12,964 nucleotides of DNA, taken from the NCBI GenBank assembly GCA_046727955.1, contig JBKPDO010000366.1:1-12964 (forward strand), read 5' to 3'. Source of the DNA: DASVXQ01 sp046727955. GTDB taxonomy: Bacteria > Actinomycetota > CALGFH01. The notes beneath the pieces are model-generated. The model saw only the letters and a program-made list of their open reading frames with translations, was not told the DNA's origin and ran no database searches. Shown piece after piece: positions 1 to 5,268 of this stretch (position 1 is its first letter; every line of letters starts with the position of its first letter). The translations under genes were made by a program, and so were the position numbers.

Positions 1-55
1 CCCTGGCCCCGTCCGAAGACCTCGAACGTGTCGGGGTCCTCGGACGGGGCCAGGG
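1..55. repeat. Inverted repeat, 16-bp perfect arms, inside the partial winged-helix gene
   Basis: Arms at 1-16 and 40-55 are perfect reverse complements (CCCTGGCCCCGTCCGA and its complement), with a 23-base spacer. The left arm starts at the window edge and may be longer. The region encodes an acidic, repetitive tail (PSEDPD units), so the repeat may simply come from low-complexity coding sequence. Confidence 0.6.
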
Positions 56-359
56 TCTCGAAGACGTCCGGGTCCTCGGAGGGGTCGGGAGTCTCGGAGC
101 GGCCGGGAGGATCGGCCCTGCGCGTGGTCACCGACGGGTCGGGGGCGAGCGACCAGAGCGTCGCCCGGCCGCGGTCGGCGCCCACCGACCTGATAGCGAT
201 GCCGACACGGCGCGCGGCCTTGTACAGGGTGGTGCGGCCATAGCCGGCCTGGGCCGCCGCCTCCTTGACGATGTCGGAGGCGGTCTCGCCATGCTTGACG
301 AGGTAGCCCCGGAGCCAAGCGGTCGCCTGGTCGATGACGTAGCCCCTGATTGCGGTCAT
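1..359 (-). CDS. Stand-alone winged-helix-like DNA-binding protein, 3' end outside the window
   Basis: The frame is open from an ATG at 359-357 to the window edge (119 codons). An AAAAGGAG Shine-Dalgarno (368-375) lies 8 bases upstream, so the start is well supported. Residues about 10-70 look like a winged helix: WLRGYLVKHGETASDIV, then AAQAGYGRTTLYKAARRVG, then a short hairpin ending ATLWSL. This layout resembles the C-terminal winged helix found on many phage and plasmid primase/RepA-type ATPases. Here it stands alone, directly downstream of such an ATPase and across the dyad array. The tail from about residue 75 is acidic and Pro-rich with PSEDPDVFE/PSEDPDTFE repeats. Inferred role: replication accessory protein or regulator binding the adjacent dyads. 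I do not recognise a named family. Confidence 0.75.
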   Translation of the reverse strand, partial: MTAIRGYVIDQATAWLRGYLVKHGETASDIVKEAAAQAGYGRTTLYKAARRVGIAIRSVGADRGRATLWSLAPDPSVTTRRADPPGRSETPDPSEDPDVFETLAPSEDPDTFEVFGRGQ

Positions 360-401
360 TGCTCGTGCTCCTTTTCGAGTAGTGAGAATCGACGTGTGAG
401 T

Positions 402-612
402 AGTGCGCGGCTATATAGCCGCCGCGCACTCGCACACTCACGTCTCCGAGTGTGCGGCCGCGCACTCCCGGACACTTCCGCACACTCGCGCACTGGACGT
501 GTCATTGGGCCGCTGACCTGCTCGTTTTCCGCTTCGCAGTGCGCGGTTTCGTGGTCCGCGCACTGGACGGCTTCACGGGCGTTTGAGTGCGCGGTTTCGT
601 GGTCCGCGCACT
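402..612. repeat. Array of AGTGYGCGG/CCGCGCACT dyads; candidate origin or operator cluster
   Basis: The octamer CGCGCACT occurs at 423-430, 459-466, 487-494, 557-564 and 605-612. Its complement AGTGCGCG occurs at 402-409, 538-545 and 586-593, giving eight copies in 211 bases. They pair into dyads: 402-410 with 422-430 (around the perfect palindrome GGCTATATAGCC at 409-420), 449-457 with 458-466 (one mismatch, no spacer), 538-546 with 556-564, and 586-594 with 604-612. Three copies are followed by GGAC. The array starts in the gap between the replication gene and the winged-helix gene and runs into the 3' end of the replication gene. Known: replication initiators often bind iterated or dyad sites close to their gene. 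Origin function is inferred; an operator for the winged-helix gene is the alternative. Confidence 0.6.
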
Positions 613-2769
613 GGACAGCTTCTTGTCCGCGGCTTTGCAGCTCTCTGGCTGGCCGCAGTCGTCGTCCGGGAAGTGCTGCCGGGCGCGTCTGGCGCCCAGT
701 GCGGTGTGGATCTTCCCATCCCGCCTGAGCGCCTTGAGCGCCGCCTGGCCGGCGTCCCTGGGGATGCCCGCGTCCGCGAGGCGGTCGGTGAGGTCGCGCC
801 CCGACAGCCCAGGGTGCTTGGCCACGATCCCTAGCACGGCCGGCTGATGCTTGGTGACCGCGTGTTGGATGCGGGAACCGCCCGCGATGCTGAGTCGGCG
901 AGTGTGCGGGTCGTAGTCCAGCATCGCCTCGCGCACTGCGACGTCTCGTCCCTCCGCGGCGAAGAACCGCTTCGCGTCCGGTGGCGGCTCCCTACCCCTG
1001 CTCTCGCTGTCCTCGCGATACAGGAACCATTCCGCGTCGGGCCAGTCGCGCAGCCTGGAGGTCCCGCGACCGCGCTCCCCGGTGTGGCCGAAGTGGTGGA
1101 TCAGCATCAACTCGCTGATACCGGCGTCGGCCTTCAACGTGTCAAGTGACATCAGCACGCGGCCGACCTCGGTCTTGCTGTTCTCGTCAAAGCCGTAGGC
1201 GTCCAGCAGCGCGGCCAGCGGGTCGATGATGAGGATCTTCACGTTGTGGTCGGCGAGGTAGGCGGCCCACTCCCGGCGCCGTCTGGCGTCCAGCACGTCG
1301 AAGTTGCCGAGCTTGCCGCGGAAGTCCTGAACCATCACACGGTCCATGTTCCTGATCCTGTGTGCCGACAGCCAGCGGCGCAGCGTGCGCCGGTCCAGCT
1401 CCAGATCGGCGACGTAGACACACTCGCCGTCGGCGAGCGGGGTCACGGTGAAGTGAATCGTGTTGGGGTCCTCGAATACTCCCGGTCGGCCGAGGAACTC
1501 GTGACCGTCGGCGAGGCTATGGATCAGGTTGTCGCGCGCGGTGGTCTTCCCGGCCTTCCGCTGCGCCGGGAAGACGACGTTGCCGCCGGTCGGCCAGAGG
1601 CCCTTGATCCGGTAGACGGGCGCGTCGTCAGGCTCGGCCAGGAGGTCGGCGAGCATGGTCCCGCACGGTGCCGCCGGCTTGCCGAGGGTTTCGGCCACGT
1701 ACAGGCGCTGCGCCTGCTCGCGTGCGCGGAGCCGGAGCAGCTCGCGCTCAGTCTCCAGCTCCAGTCGCCGATCCGCGGCCGGCTTGGCGTCGTCCAGGAT
1801 CTTGGCCAGCAGCTCGGCGCGTTGCCCTGACTGGGTCCGGCCGAGGATGTCGTCAACGCCGTCGGTGCCGGTCCCGCCCACGTCGGCGATCAGCACCTCG
1901 GCCGCGCCGACGTCGGCGAGGACCTCGGGCACGGTCTCCGTCGCCGCCTTGCCGACTTGGCCGTTGCGGCGCCAGTCACCGTCGAACACGAGGATGACCT
2001 TGTGGCCCTTGAGCGGGGTCAGCCGGTCGGCGATCTTGGGGTGGATGCCGTGGTCGCCGTTCATGACCCAAACGGAGACGTCGGGCGGGGCGTAGCTCAG
2101 GACCGCGAGCGCCTGCCGCGGTCCCTCGCAGACGACGTCACGGGTCGAGTCGGGAATCAGGCGCAGGCAGCCGAGGTAGGTCGTCTGACCCTTGGGCCAA
2201 TCGACCTTCCGCCTGCCCTCCGGCCGCTTGTCACGGTCGTAGATGAGGATGCGCTGGCCGTGCTTGCCGTCGGCGGTGGGCAGACCATCGGTCCAGCGCA
2301 GGAGGTAGCCGCGGTCTTGGGGGTCGTCGCAAACTCCGGCGGTGGCGATGGCGTCGTCGCTGATACCGGAGGCGTGGAGGTCGGCACGGCGCCTGTCGGA
2401 CAGTGAGGTAGGCGTGGGGACGTCGAGCAGCTCGTGGAGCTTCGCGGTCTGGTCCGTGTCCGAGGTCGTGGCCGTGTCCGAGGTCGTGGCCGTGTCCGAG
2501 GTCGTGGCCGTGTCCGGGTCTCGCTCTCGGTCGAGCTGACGCTGGCGTTTCCAATCAAGCTGTTTCTGCCACTGCGCAGTTTGTTCCTCCGTCAGCTCGA
2601 CCGATGCGGGGTCCGAGGTCGCGTCGGTGTCCGAGGTCTTGGCCTGGACCGCTGCCAGCAGCTCCCCTGGACCGTGACCATCGTTCGCGGTATGCTGGTT
2701 ATGTGTGTTCTTCTCCTGAGCCGGCCCGTTCTCCTCAGACGGGCCGGTTCGCTTGTCAGCTCCCGGCAT
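502..2769 (-). CDS. Replication protein: TOPRIM (DUF3854-like) plus RepA-type AAA ATPase (primase-helicase)
   Basis: 755 residues from the ATG at 2769. In-frame GTG and TTG codons up to 2802 are alternative starts with no better ribosome site. Order: hydrophilic N-terminus with TTSDTA repeats (about 85-105). Then a TOPRIM-like region (about 208-310) with VVCEGPRQAL and LVFDGDW, the acidic motifs expected for metal binding. Then a RecA/RepA-like ATPase with Walker A AQRKAGKTT (402-410), Walker B ILIIDP (512-517), an HH pair (558-559) and GTSRLRDWPDAEW (569-581), the hallmark of RepA/AAA_25 replicative helicases. Then a winged helix (about 637-690) and a Lys/Arg-rich tail built of a 16-residue repeat (SSARTTKPRT). 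Primer synthesis and unwinding for autonomous replication of the excised element are inferred. The gene overlaps the upstream small gene by 14 bases, suggesting translational coupling. No archaeo-eukaryotic primase domain is seen. Confidence 0.85.
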   Translation of the reverse strand: MPGADKRTGPSEENGPAQEKNTHNQHTANDGHGPGELLAAVQAKTSDTDATSDPASVELTEEQTAQWQKQLDWKRQRQLDRERDPDTATTSDTATTSDTATTSDTDQTAKLHELLDVPTPTSLSDRRRADLHASGISDDAIATAGVCDDPQDRGYLLRWTDGLPTADGKHGQRILIYDRDKRPEGRRKVDWPKGQTTYLGCLRLIPDSTRDVVCEGPRQALAVLSYAPPDVSVWVMNGDHGIHPKIADRLTPLKGHKVILVFDGDWRRNGQVGKAATETVPEVLADVGAAEVLIADVGGTGTDGVDDILGRTQSGQRAELLAKILDDAKPAADRRLELETERELLRLRAREQAQRLYVAETLGKPAAPCGTMLADLLAEPDDAPVYRIKGLWPTGGNVVFPAQRKAGKTTARDNLIHSLADGHEFLGRPGVFEDPNTIHFTVTPLADGECVYVADLELDRRTLRRWLSAHRIRNMDRVMVQDFRGKLGNFDVLDARRRREWAAYLADHNVKILIIDPLAALLDAYGFDENSKTEVGRVLMSLDTLKADAGISELMLIHHFGHTGERGRGTSRLRDWPDAEWFLYREDSESRGREPPPDAKRFFAAEGRDVAVREAMLDYDPHTRRLSIAGGSRIQHAVTKHQPAVLGIVAKHPGLSGRDLTDRLADAGIPRDAGQAALKALRRDGKIHTALGARRARQHFPDDDCGQPESCKAADKKLSSARTTKPRTQTPVKPSSARTTKPRTAKRKTSRSAAQ
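538..622. repeat. Two 37-bp direct repeats, 48 bp apart, in the replication gene tail
   Basis: Copies at 538-574 and 586-622 differ at one base (GGACGGCTTC versus GGACAGCTTC). The 48-base period is in frame and encodes the duplicated basic stretch SSARTTKPRT. Each copy also contains one complete AGTGCGCGG/CCGCGCACT dyad, so the repeat is both protein-coding and part of the dyad array. Confidence 0.85.
2456..2516. repeat. 18-bp tandem repeat in the replication gene
   Basis: Three exact copies of GTGTCCGAGGTCGTGGCC at 2456-2473, 2474-2491 and 2492-2509, plus a partial fourth copy. They encode Thr/Ser/Asp-rich hexapeptides (TTSDTA) in the linker ahead of the TOPRIM region. The copy number is likely to vary between strains by slippage. 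Confidence 0.9.
2718..2750 (-). promoter_or_regulatory. Stable hairpin at the start of the replication gene, possible attenuator
   Basis: Arms 2718-2729 and 2739-2750 pair over 12 positions: nine perfect bases CCGGCCCGT/ACGGGCCGG, then one G-T and two further pairs. The loop is 9 bases and in the minus-strand RNA reads CUGAGGAGA. The hairpin begins 17 bases after the ATG at 2769 and no in-frame start lies soon after it, so it is translated. No U-run follows on either strand, which argues against a simple intrinsic terminator. A role in damping replication protein expression is inferred only. Confidence 0.45.
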
Positions 2770-2995
2770 CCGGACCACCACCCTGGGGTGCCCGTGCGGC
2801 AAGGGCCTCGGGCGCGAGGGTGGCCCGCAGGCGATTGACCTGCTCGGGCGACAGCTCGGGGGCGCGGTCCACGACGGCCTTGACGGCGGCGGCGATGCGG
2901 GCCTTATGTGTCTGCTCTCGAAGCTGCTCGGGTGTGGCTCTGGCGTAGTGGATGCGGCGGGCGTGGGCCGCTCCTTCGGTGCTGCCTCTTGGCAT
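2756..2995 (-). CDS. Small charged protein between recombinase and replication genes, unknown function
   Basis: 79 residues. The ATG at 2995 is preceded by AGGAG at a normal distance. The body is helical and charged (HARRIHYARATPEQLREQTHKARIAAAVKAVVD, with a second predicted helix at SPEQVNRLRATLAPEAL) and the tail is Gly/Ala/Pro-rich. No Cys pairs, membrane segment or recognisable enzyme motif is seen. It overlaps the replication gene by 14 bases and starts 144 bases after the recombinase stop, so it is probably the first gene of a replication operon. Small proteins in this position can be copy-control regulators or recombination directionality factors. Neither role can be claimed from sequence; I do not recognise the family. 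Confidence 0.75.
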   Translation of the reverse strand: MPRGSTEGAAHARRIHYARATPEQLREQTHKARIAAAVKAVVDRAPELSPEQVNRLRATLAPEALAARAPQGGGPDAGS

Positions 2996-3009
2996 GATCC
3001 GGCTCCTGG

Positions 3010-3027
3010 CTCGAACTCTTGTTCGAG
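3010..3027. promoter_or_regulatory. Palindrome just upstream of the small gene, operator candidate
   Basis: CTCGAAC (3010-3016) and GTTCGAG (3021-3027) are perfect complements around TCTT. The site lies 14 bases upstream of the ATG at 2995 and overlaps the expected leader of the small gene/replication operon. It could be a regulator-binding site or an RNA hairpin next to the ribosome site. Confidence 0.4.
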
Positions 3028-3065
3028 TCCATTGAGCCAGAGCCGGACAGATGGTGCAGAATGCT

Positions 3066-3134
3066 GATCCGAGAAGATCCGAGCGGCTAGAGCCTAAGCC
3101 GGACGATAGCGACTACGTAGGTTCTCTACGTAGT
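3066..3134. repeat. Short direct repeat and CTACGTAG hairpin downstream of the recombinase gene
   Basis: GATCCGAG occurs at 3066-3073 and 3076-3083, a 10-base period that places both on the same helix face. ACTACGTAG (3112-3120) and CTACGTAGT (3126-3134) form a 9-bp stem with loop GTTCT, starting 5 bases after the recombinase stop. No U-run follows the stem in the minus-strand direction, so termination is uncertain. A protein-binding site is the alternative. No clear -35/-10 pair was found in this gap. Confidence 0.5.
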
Positions 3135-3139
3135 TCTAC

Positions 3140-4558
3140 CTACCTGCGCCACTCCACGCGCACGCTGTCGGGGTCGAACTGGCTCTCGCCCTGCTGCCGG
3201 CCGCGGCGCTGGCCGGGCCTCGCGGCCAGGATCGTGACCTCAACCAGCACGTCGATGATGGCGCGCTTGCGGGACAGGTCCAGGCCCTGCCAGACCACCT
3301 CGGGGTCAACCGCGTCAACGACGCCCGCGAGCACGCTGCCACGAGACGCGGCGGCAAGCTGGTCGGTGACCTCCTCGCGCTGCCGGCGGATGGCCGCGGT
3401 CGCCTGCGCAAGCTGCGCCGCGTCGATGGTCCCTTCGCCGTACAGGCGCCCCAACTCGTCCAGGCGGGCACGCAGTGCCGTGTCCCGCAGGTGCAGGCCG
3501 GACGTGTCCGCGGTCTGGTCGGGCACCAGCAGCTTGGCCGCGTCCAGGCGCGAGAGCCGTTCGATGATCACGGCCTCCACGTAGTCGTCGCACTCGACCG
3601 CGTTCCTGAAGACGTGGCCGCCGCTCCGGCACATGTACGCGCTCAGCGTCTGGCCGCCGGCCGCCTTCCCCGGCGCGCTCGTGCTCCGGACGGTAATCCC
3701 GCAGACCCCGCAGAGCGCGAGACCCGACAGGAGCCACTTGCGGGCCGTGTCCGCGGCCGACTTCCTGGCCGGGTCGGCGAGCACGGCGCAGACCCCGCGC
3801 CAGCAGTCTTCATCGAGGATGGCCGGCCACTCGGCCTTGCCGACGATCTGACCCTTGTGCACCACGAGGCCGGCCAGCCGGGGGCGCTGGAGCAGTCTCC
3901 CGAGCACTTCGGGCACCCACCGGCCGCCGGTCGAGGTGACGGTCCCGCGGCGGTTGAGGTCGTGGGTGATGGCGCGGAGTGAGACGCCAGCCAGGATCTG
4001 TCCTGCTGCCCACCTGATGACCGCGGCCTCGTGCTCGACCACGCTCCGGCCATCCTTGCCGTACCCGTACGTGCGCCGCCCACCGGTCCACTTCCCATTG
4101 CTGACGGCCTGGAGCCGAGCGGCCTGCATGCGCTCGATGCCGTGCTCGACCTCCTGGCGTGCCCATACCGCCTGTGTCAGTGCCACGGCGACGGAGGTGG
4201 CATTGGAGAGGTCGAGCGAGCCTGCTTTGACCGTCTGCGTGACGATGCTGCGGTCCTTGCAGAGCGTGATGTAGTCGAGCAGCTCGCGGACGTTGCGGTG
4301 CAGCCGGTCGGTATGCCAGACCAGCACGGCGTTCGCGGGTCCGGCGCGGAGCGCGTCGAGCATGGCGCGGTACTTGGGCCGCGGCTTGCCCGAGTACGCG
4401 GAGAGATCGTTGTCGGCGTAGACCTCGATGACCTCCCAGCCAAGCTGGCCGGCCAGTTCCCGGCAGTCGTGCTCCTGGCGCTCGATGCCGAGGCCGGCGC
4501 CTTCGCGGTCCTCGCTGATCCTGACGTAGATCAAGGCTCGCTTGCCGTGCTCGTTCAT
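3140..4558 (-). CDS. Large serine recombinase (phiC31-type integrase family)
   Basis: 472 residues; ATG at 4558 with a GGAG ribosome site about 8 bases upstream. The N-terminal resolvase domain (about 6-150) has YVRISEDREG with the likely nucleophile Ser15, the conserved arginines around VWHTDRLHRNV, and long helix E. The recombinase domain (about 160-265) has GGRRTYGYGKDG and LNRRGTVTSTGGRW. A zinc ribbon (about 280-325) shows C283, C286, C310 and C323 or H315. A coiled-coil segment (about 357-403) follows, then a basic C-terminus. Length and domain order fit large serine integrases, which carry out directional attP x attB recombination without tRNA-gene specificity. It lies against the broken hrpA, which is the probable target. 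Excision would need a directionality factor not identified here. Confidence 0.93.
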   Translation of the reverse strand: MNEHGKRALIYVRISEDREGAGLGIERQEHDCRELAGQLGWEVIEVYADNDLSAYSGKPRPKYRAMLDALRAGPANAVLVWHTDRLHRNVRELLDYITLCKDRSIVTQTVKAGSLDLSNATSVAVALTQAVWARQEVEHGIERMQAARLQAVSNGKWTGGRRTYGYGKDGRSVVEHEAAVIRWAAGQILAGVSLRAITHDLNRRGTVTSTGGRWVPEVLGRLLQRPRLAGLVVHKGQIVGKAEWPAILDEDCWRGVCAVLADPARKSAADTARKWLLSGLALCGVCGITVRSTSAPGKAAGGQTLSAYMCRSGGHVFRNAVECDDYVEAVIIERLSRLDAAKLLVPDQTADTSGLHLRDTALRARLDELGRLYGEGTIDAAQLAQATAAIRRQREEVTDQLAAASRGSVLAGVVDAVDPEVVWQGLDLSRKRAIIDVLVEVTILAARPGQRRGRQQGESQFDPDSVRVEWRR

Positions 4559-4560
4559 GG

Positions 4561-4621
4561 CCCAGCTCCTCTGTCGGTGTCCTGGAGCTAGTCTACCGCA
4601 GCTTGACTCTCGGGAGCTGGG
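4561..4621. other. Candidate attachment-site junction (hrpA/element)
   Basis: HrpA-like coding ends at about 4605-4615: after TTQLP the protein reads RVKLR then stop, where HrpA proteins normally continue with KICLELG-like sequence. CCCAGCTCC (4561-4569) and GGAGCTGGG (4613-4621) are inverted arms about a centre at 4591, with a partial third copy near 4582-4591. Known: serine integrase att sites are about 40-60 bp imperfect palindromes around a 2-bp core. The exact crossover cannot be set without the other junction or an empty site. One arm also contains the recombinase ribosome site. Confidence 0.45.
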
Positions 4622-4811
4622 TGGTCTTGCCGGAGCCGGTCTCGCCCGCGACGATCACGACCTGATGGTCGCGGATCGCGGCCAGGATCTCGTCTTTCTT
4701 CTGGCTGATCGGCAGGGCCGGGGGATAGCTGACCCGCGGCACGCTGGCGCGCCGGCGCGCAACGCGAGCCTCGTGTTTGCTGAGCGCAGATTTCAAAGCT
4801 TGAGTTCTCAT
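4593..4811 (-). pseudogene. hrpA: Fragment of hrpA (ATP-dependent DEAH RNA helicase), broken at both ends
   Basis: The 72-codon frame contains VARRRASVP, SYPPALPISQKKDEI and AAIRDHQVVIVAGETGSGKTT, the N-terminal linker and Walker A motif (GETGSGKT, residues 56-63) of HrpA. HrpA is normally about 1,300 residues; here all of motifs Ia to VI and the C-terminal domains are missing, and translation stops six codons after TTQLP. The first 13 residues (MRTQALKSALSKH) do not look like HrpA, and the 70-90 residues normally ahead of this point are absent. In-frame sequence upstream runs to the STAS gene stop. The first 40 bases are only about 45% GC by my count, unlike the surroundings. The fragment is probably not functional. 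The rest of hrpA may lie beyond the left end of the element. Confidence 0.8.
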
Positions 4812-4859
4812 GTGGTGGTGGCAGTCGACTGGGGCCCTTGGCAGGGCGCAACCCGCCGT

Positions 4860-5192
4860 TCAAGCGCTCGCTGGCGCCTGGATATTCCAGGCGCCAGCGA
4901 GCGTCGACACCCTGACGTCGAAGCGGTCGAGGGCGGGCAGGAGGTCCGCCGTCGCGCCGACCAGCAGGAGGCACCTTCCGGGTCCGGCGAGCCGCCGCGC
5001 GGGTGCGCGCAGCGCGGCGGCAAGCTGGTCAGGGCTGGGAACACGGGCGGCGGTCAGGTCGACGACGACCATGTCGGCGCCGGCGGCCAGGGTGGTGATT
5101 GCCTCGGCGAGCCGGCACACCGCTGCTGGGTCCAGGCTGCCGGCCGGTCGCAGCACGGCGGTCAGCCAGCCGTTCTCCTCGTTGGTGGTCAT
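4860..5192 (-). CDS. Small STAS-domain-like protein (anti-sigma factor antagonist fold)
   Basis: 110 residues; ATG at 5192 with GGGAGGAG 6 bases upstream, so this start is preferred to upstream in-frame codons. The pattern fits a STAS fold: LRPAGSLDPAAVCRLAEAI, then MVVVDLTAARVPSPDQLAAAL, then CLLLVGATADLLPALDRF and DVRV. The usual DSSGL-like phosphorylation loop is not clear; VPSPDQL sits at that place and Ser53 is the only plausible equivalent. It follows the protease gene by 76 bases on the same strand, so it may be the last gene of the stress operon. Function as a sigma-factor regulator is inferred from fold only. Confidence 0.65.
   Translation of the reverse strand: MTTNEENGWLTAVLRPAGSLDPAAVCRLAEAITTLAAGADMVVVDLTAARVPSPDQLAAALRAPARRLAGPGRCLLLVGATADLLPALDRFDVRVSTLAGAWNIQAPASA
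4865..4903. repeat. Long perfect inverted repeat at the end of the STAS-like gene
   Basis: CGCTCGCTGGCGCCTGG (4865-4881) and its exact complement (4887-4903) form a 17-bp stem, extended by A4882-T4886, with a 3-base loop. It encodes the last residues (LAGAWNIQAPASA) and ends at the stop. No U-run follows in the minus direction, so it is not a classic intrinsic terminator, but the position suggests transcript termination or 3'-end protection. Confidence 0.75.
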
Positions 5193-5268
5193 GGTTGCTC
5201 CTCCCGGGCCATCACGTGCCCGAGGCGTTGGTGGGTTGGCAGAGGTCGTGCCTTCGCTCGGCCAGCGC

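Larger units (their letters stand above)
1..4615. mobile_element. End of an integrative element (serine recombinase, replication protein), left part outside the window
   Basis: Seen: four genes on the minus strand (serine recombinase, small protein, TOPRIM/AAA replication protein, winged-helix protein). The recombinase start lies only 35 bases from the end of a broken hrpA reading frame. Known: actinomycete integrative and conjugative elements combine an integrase, small regulators, a replication initiator or primase and a transfer protein, and integrase genes usually sit next to an attachment site. Inferred: the right end lies near 4593-4630, where similarity to hrpA stops, and the element continues past position 1. 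No transfer gene (TraB/FtsK type) is visible here, so mobility by conjugation is not shown. The right boundary is uncertain by some tens of bases. Confidence 0.65.

Noticed and set aside
1246..1830. Plus-strand frame opposite the replication gene
   Set aside because: Shadow of the ATPase domain on the other strand; no ribosome site or domain.
2456..2516. CRISPR-like repeats
   Set aside because: The 18-bp units are directly adjacent with no spacers, lie in frame within a coding region, and no cas genes are present.
3009..3035. tRNA T-loop-like GTTCGAGTCC, suggesting a tRNA attachment site
   Set aside because: The flanking bases do not form a 5-bp T-stem or an acceptor stem, and large serine recombinases seldom use tRNA genes.
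4588..4974. Alternative minus-strand frame across the hrpA fragment and STAS gene end
   Set aside because: Its residues are a frame-shifted reading of both genes; the HrpA P-loop and STAS pattern appear only in the other frame.
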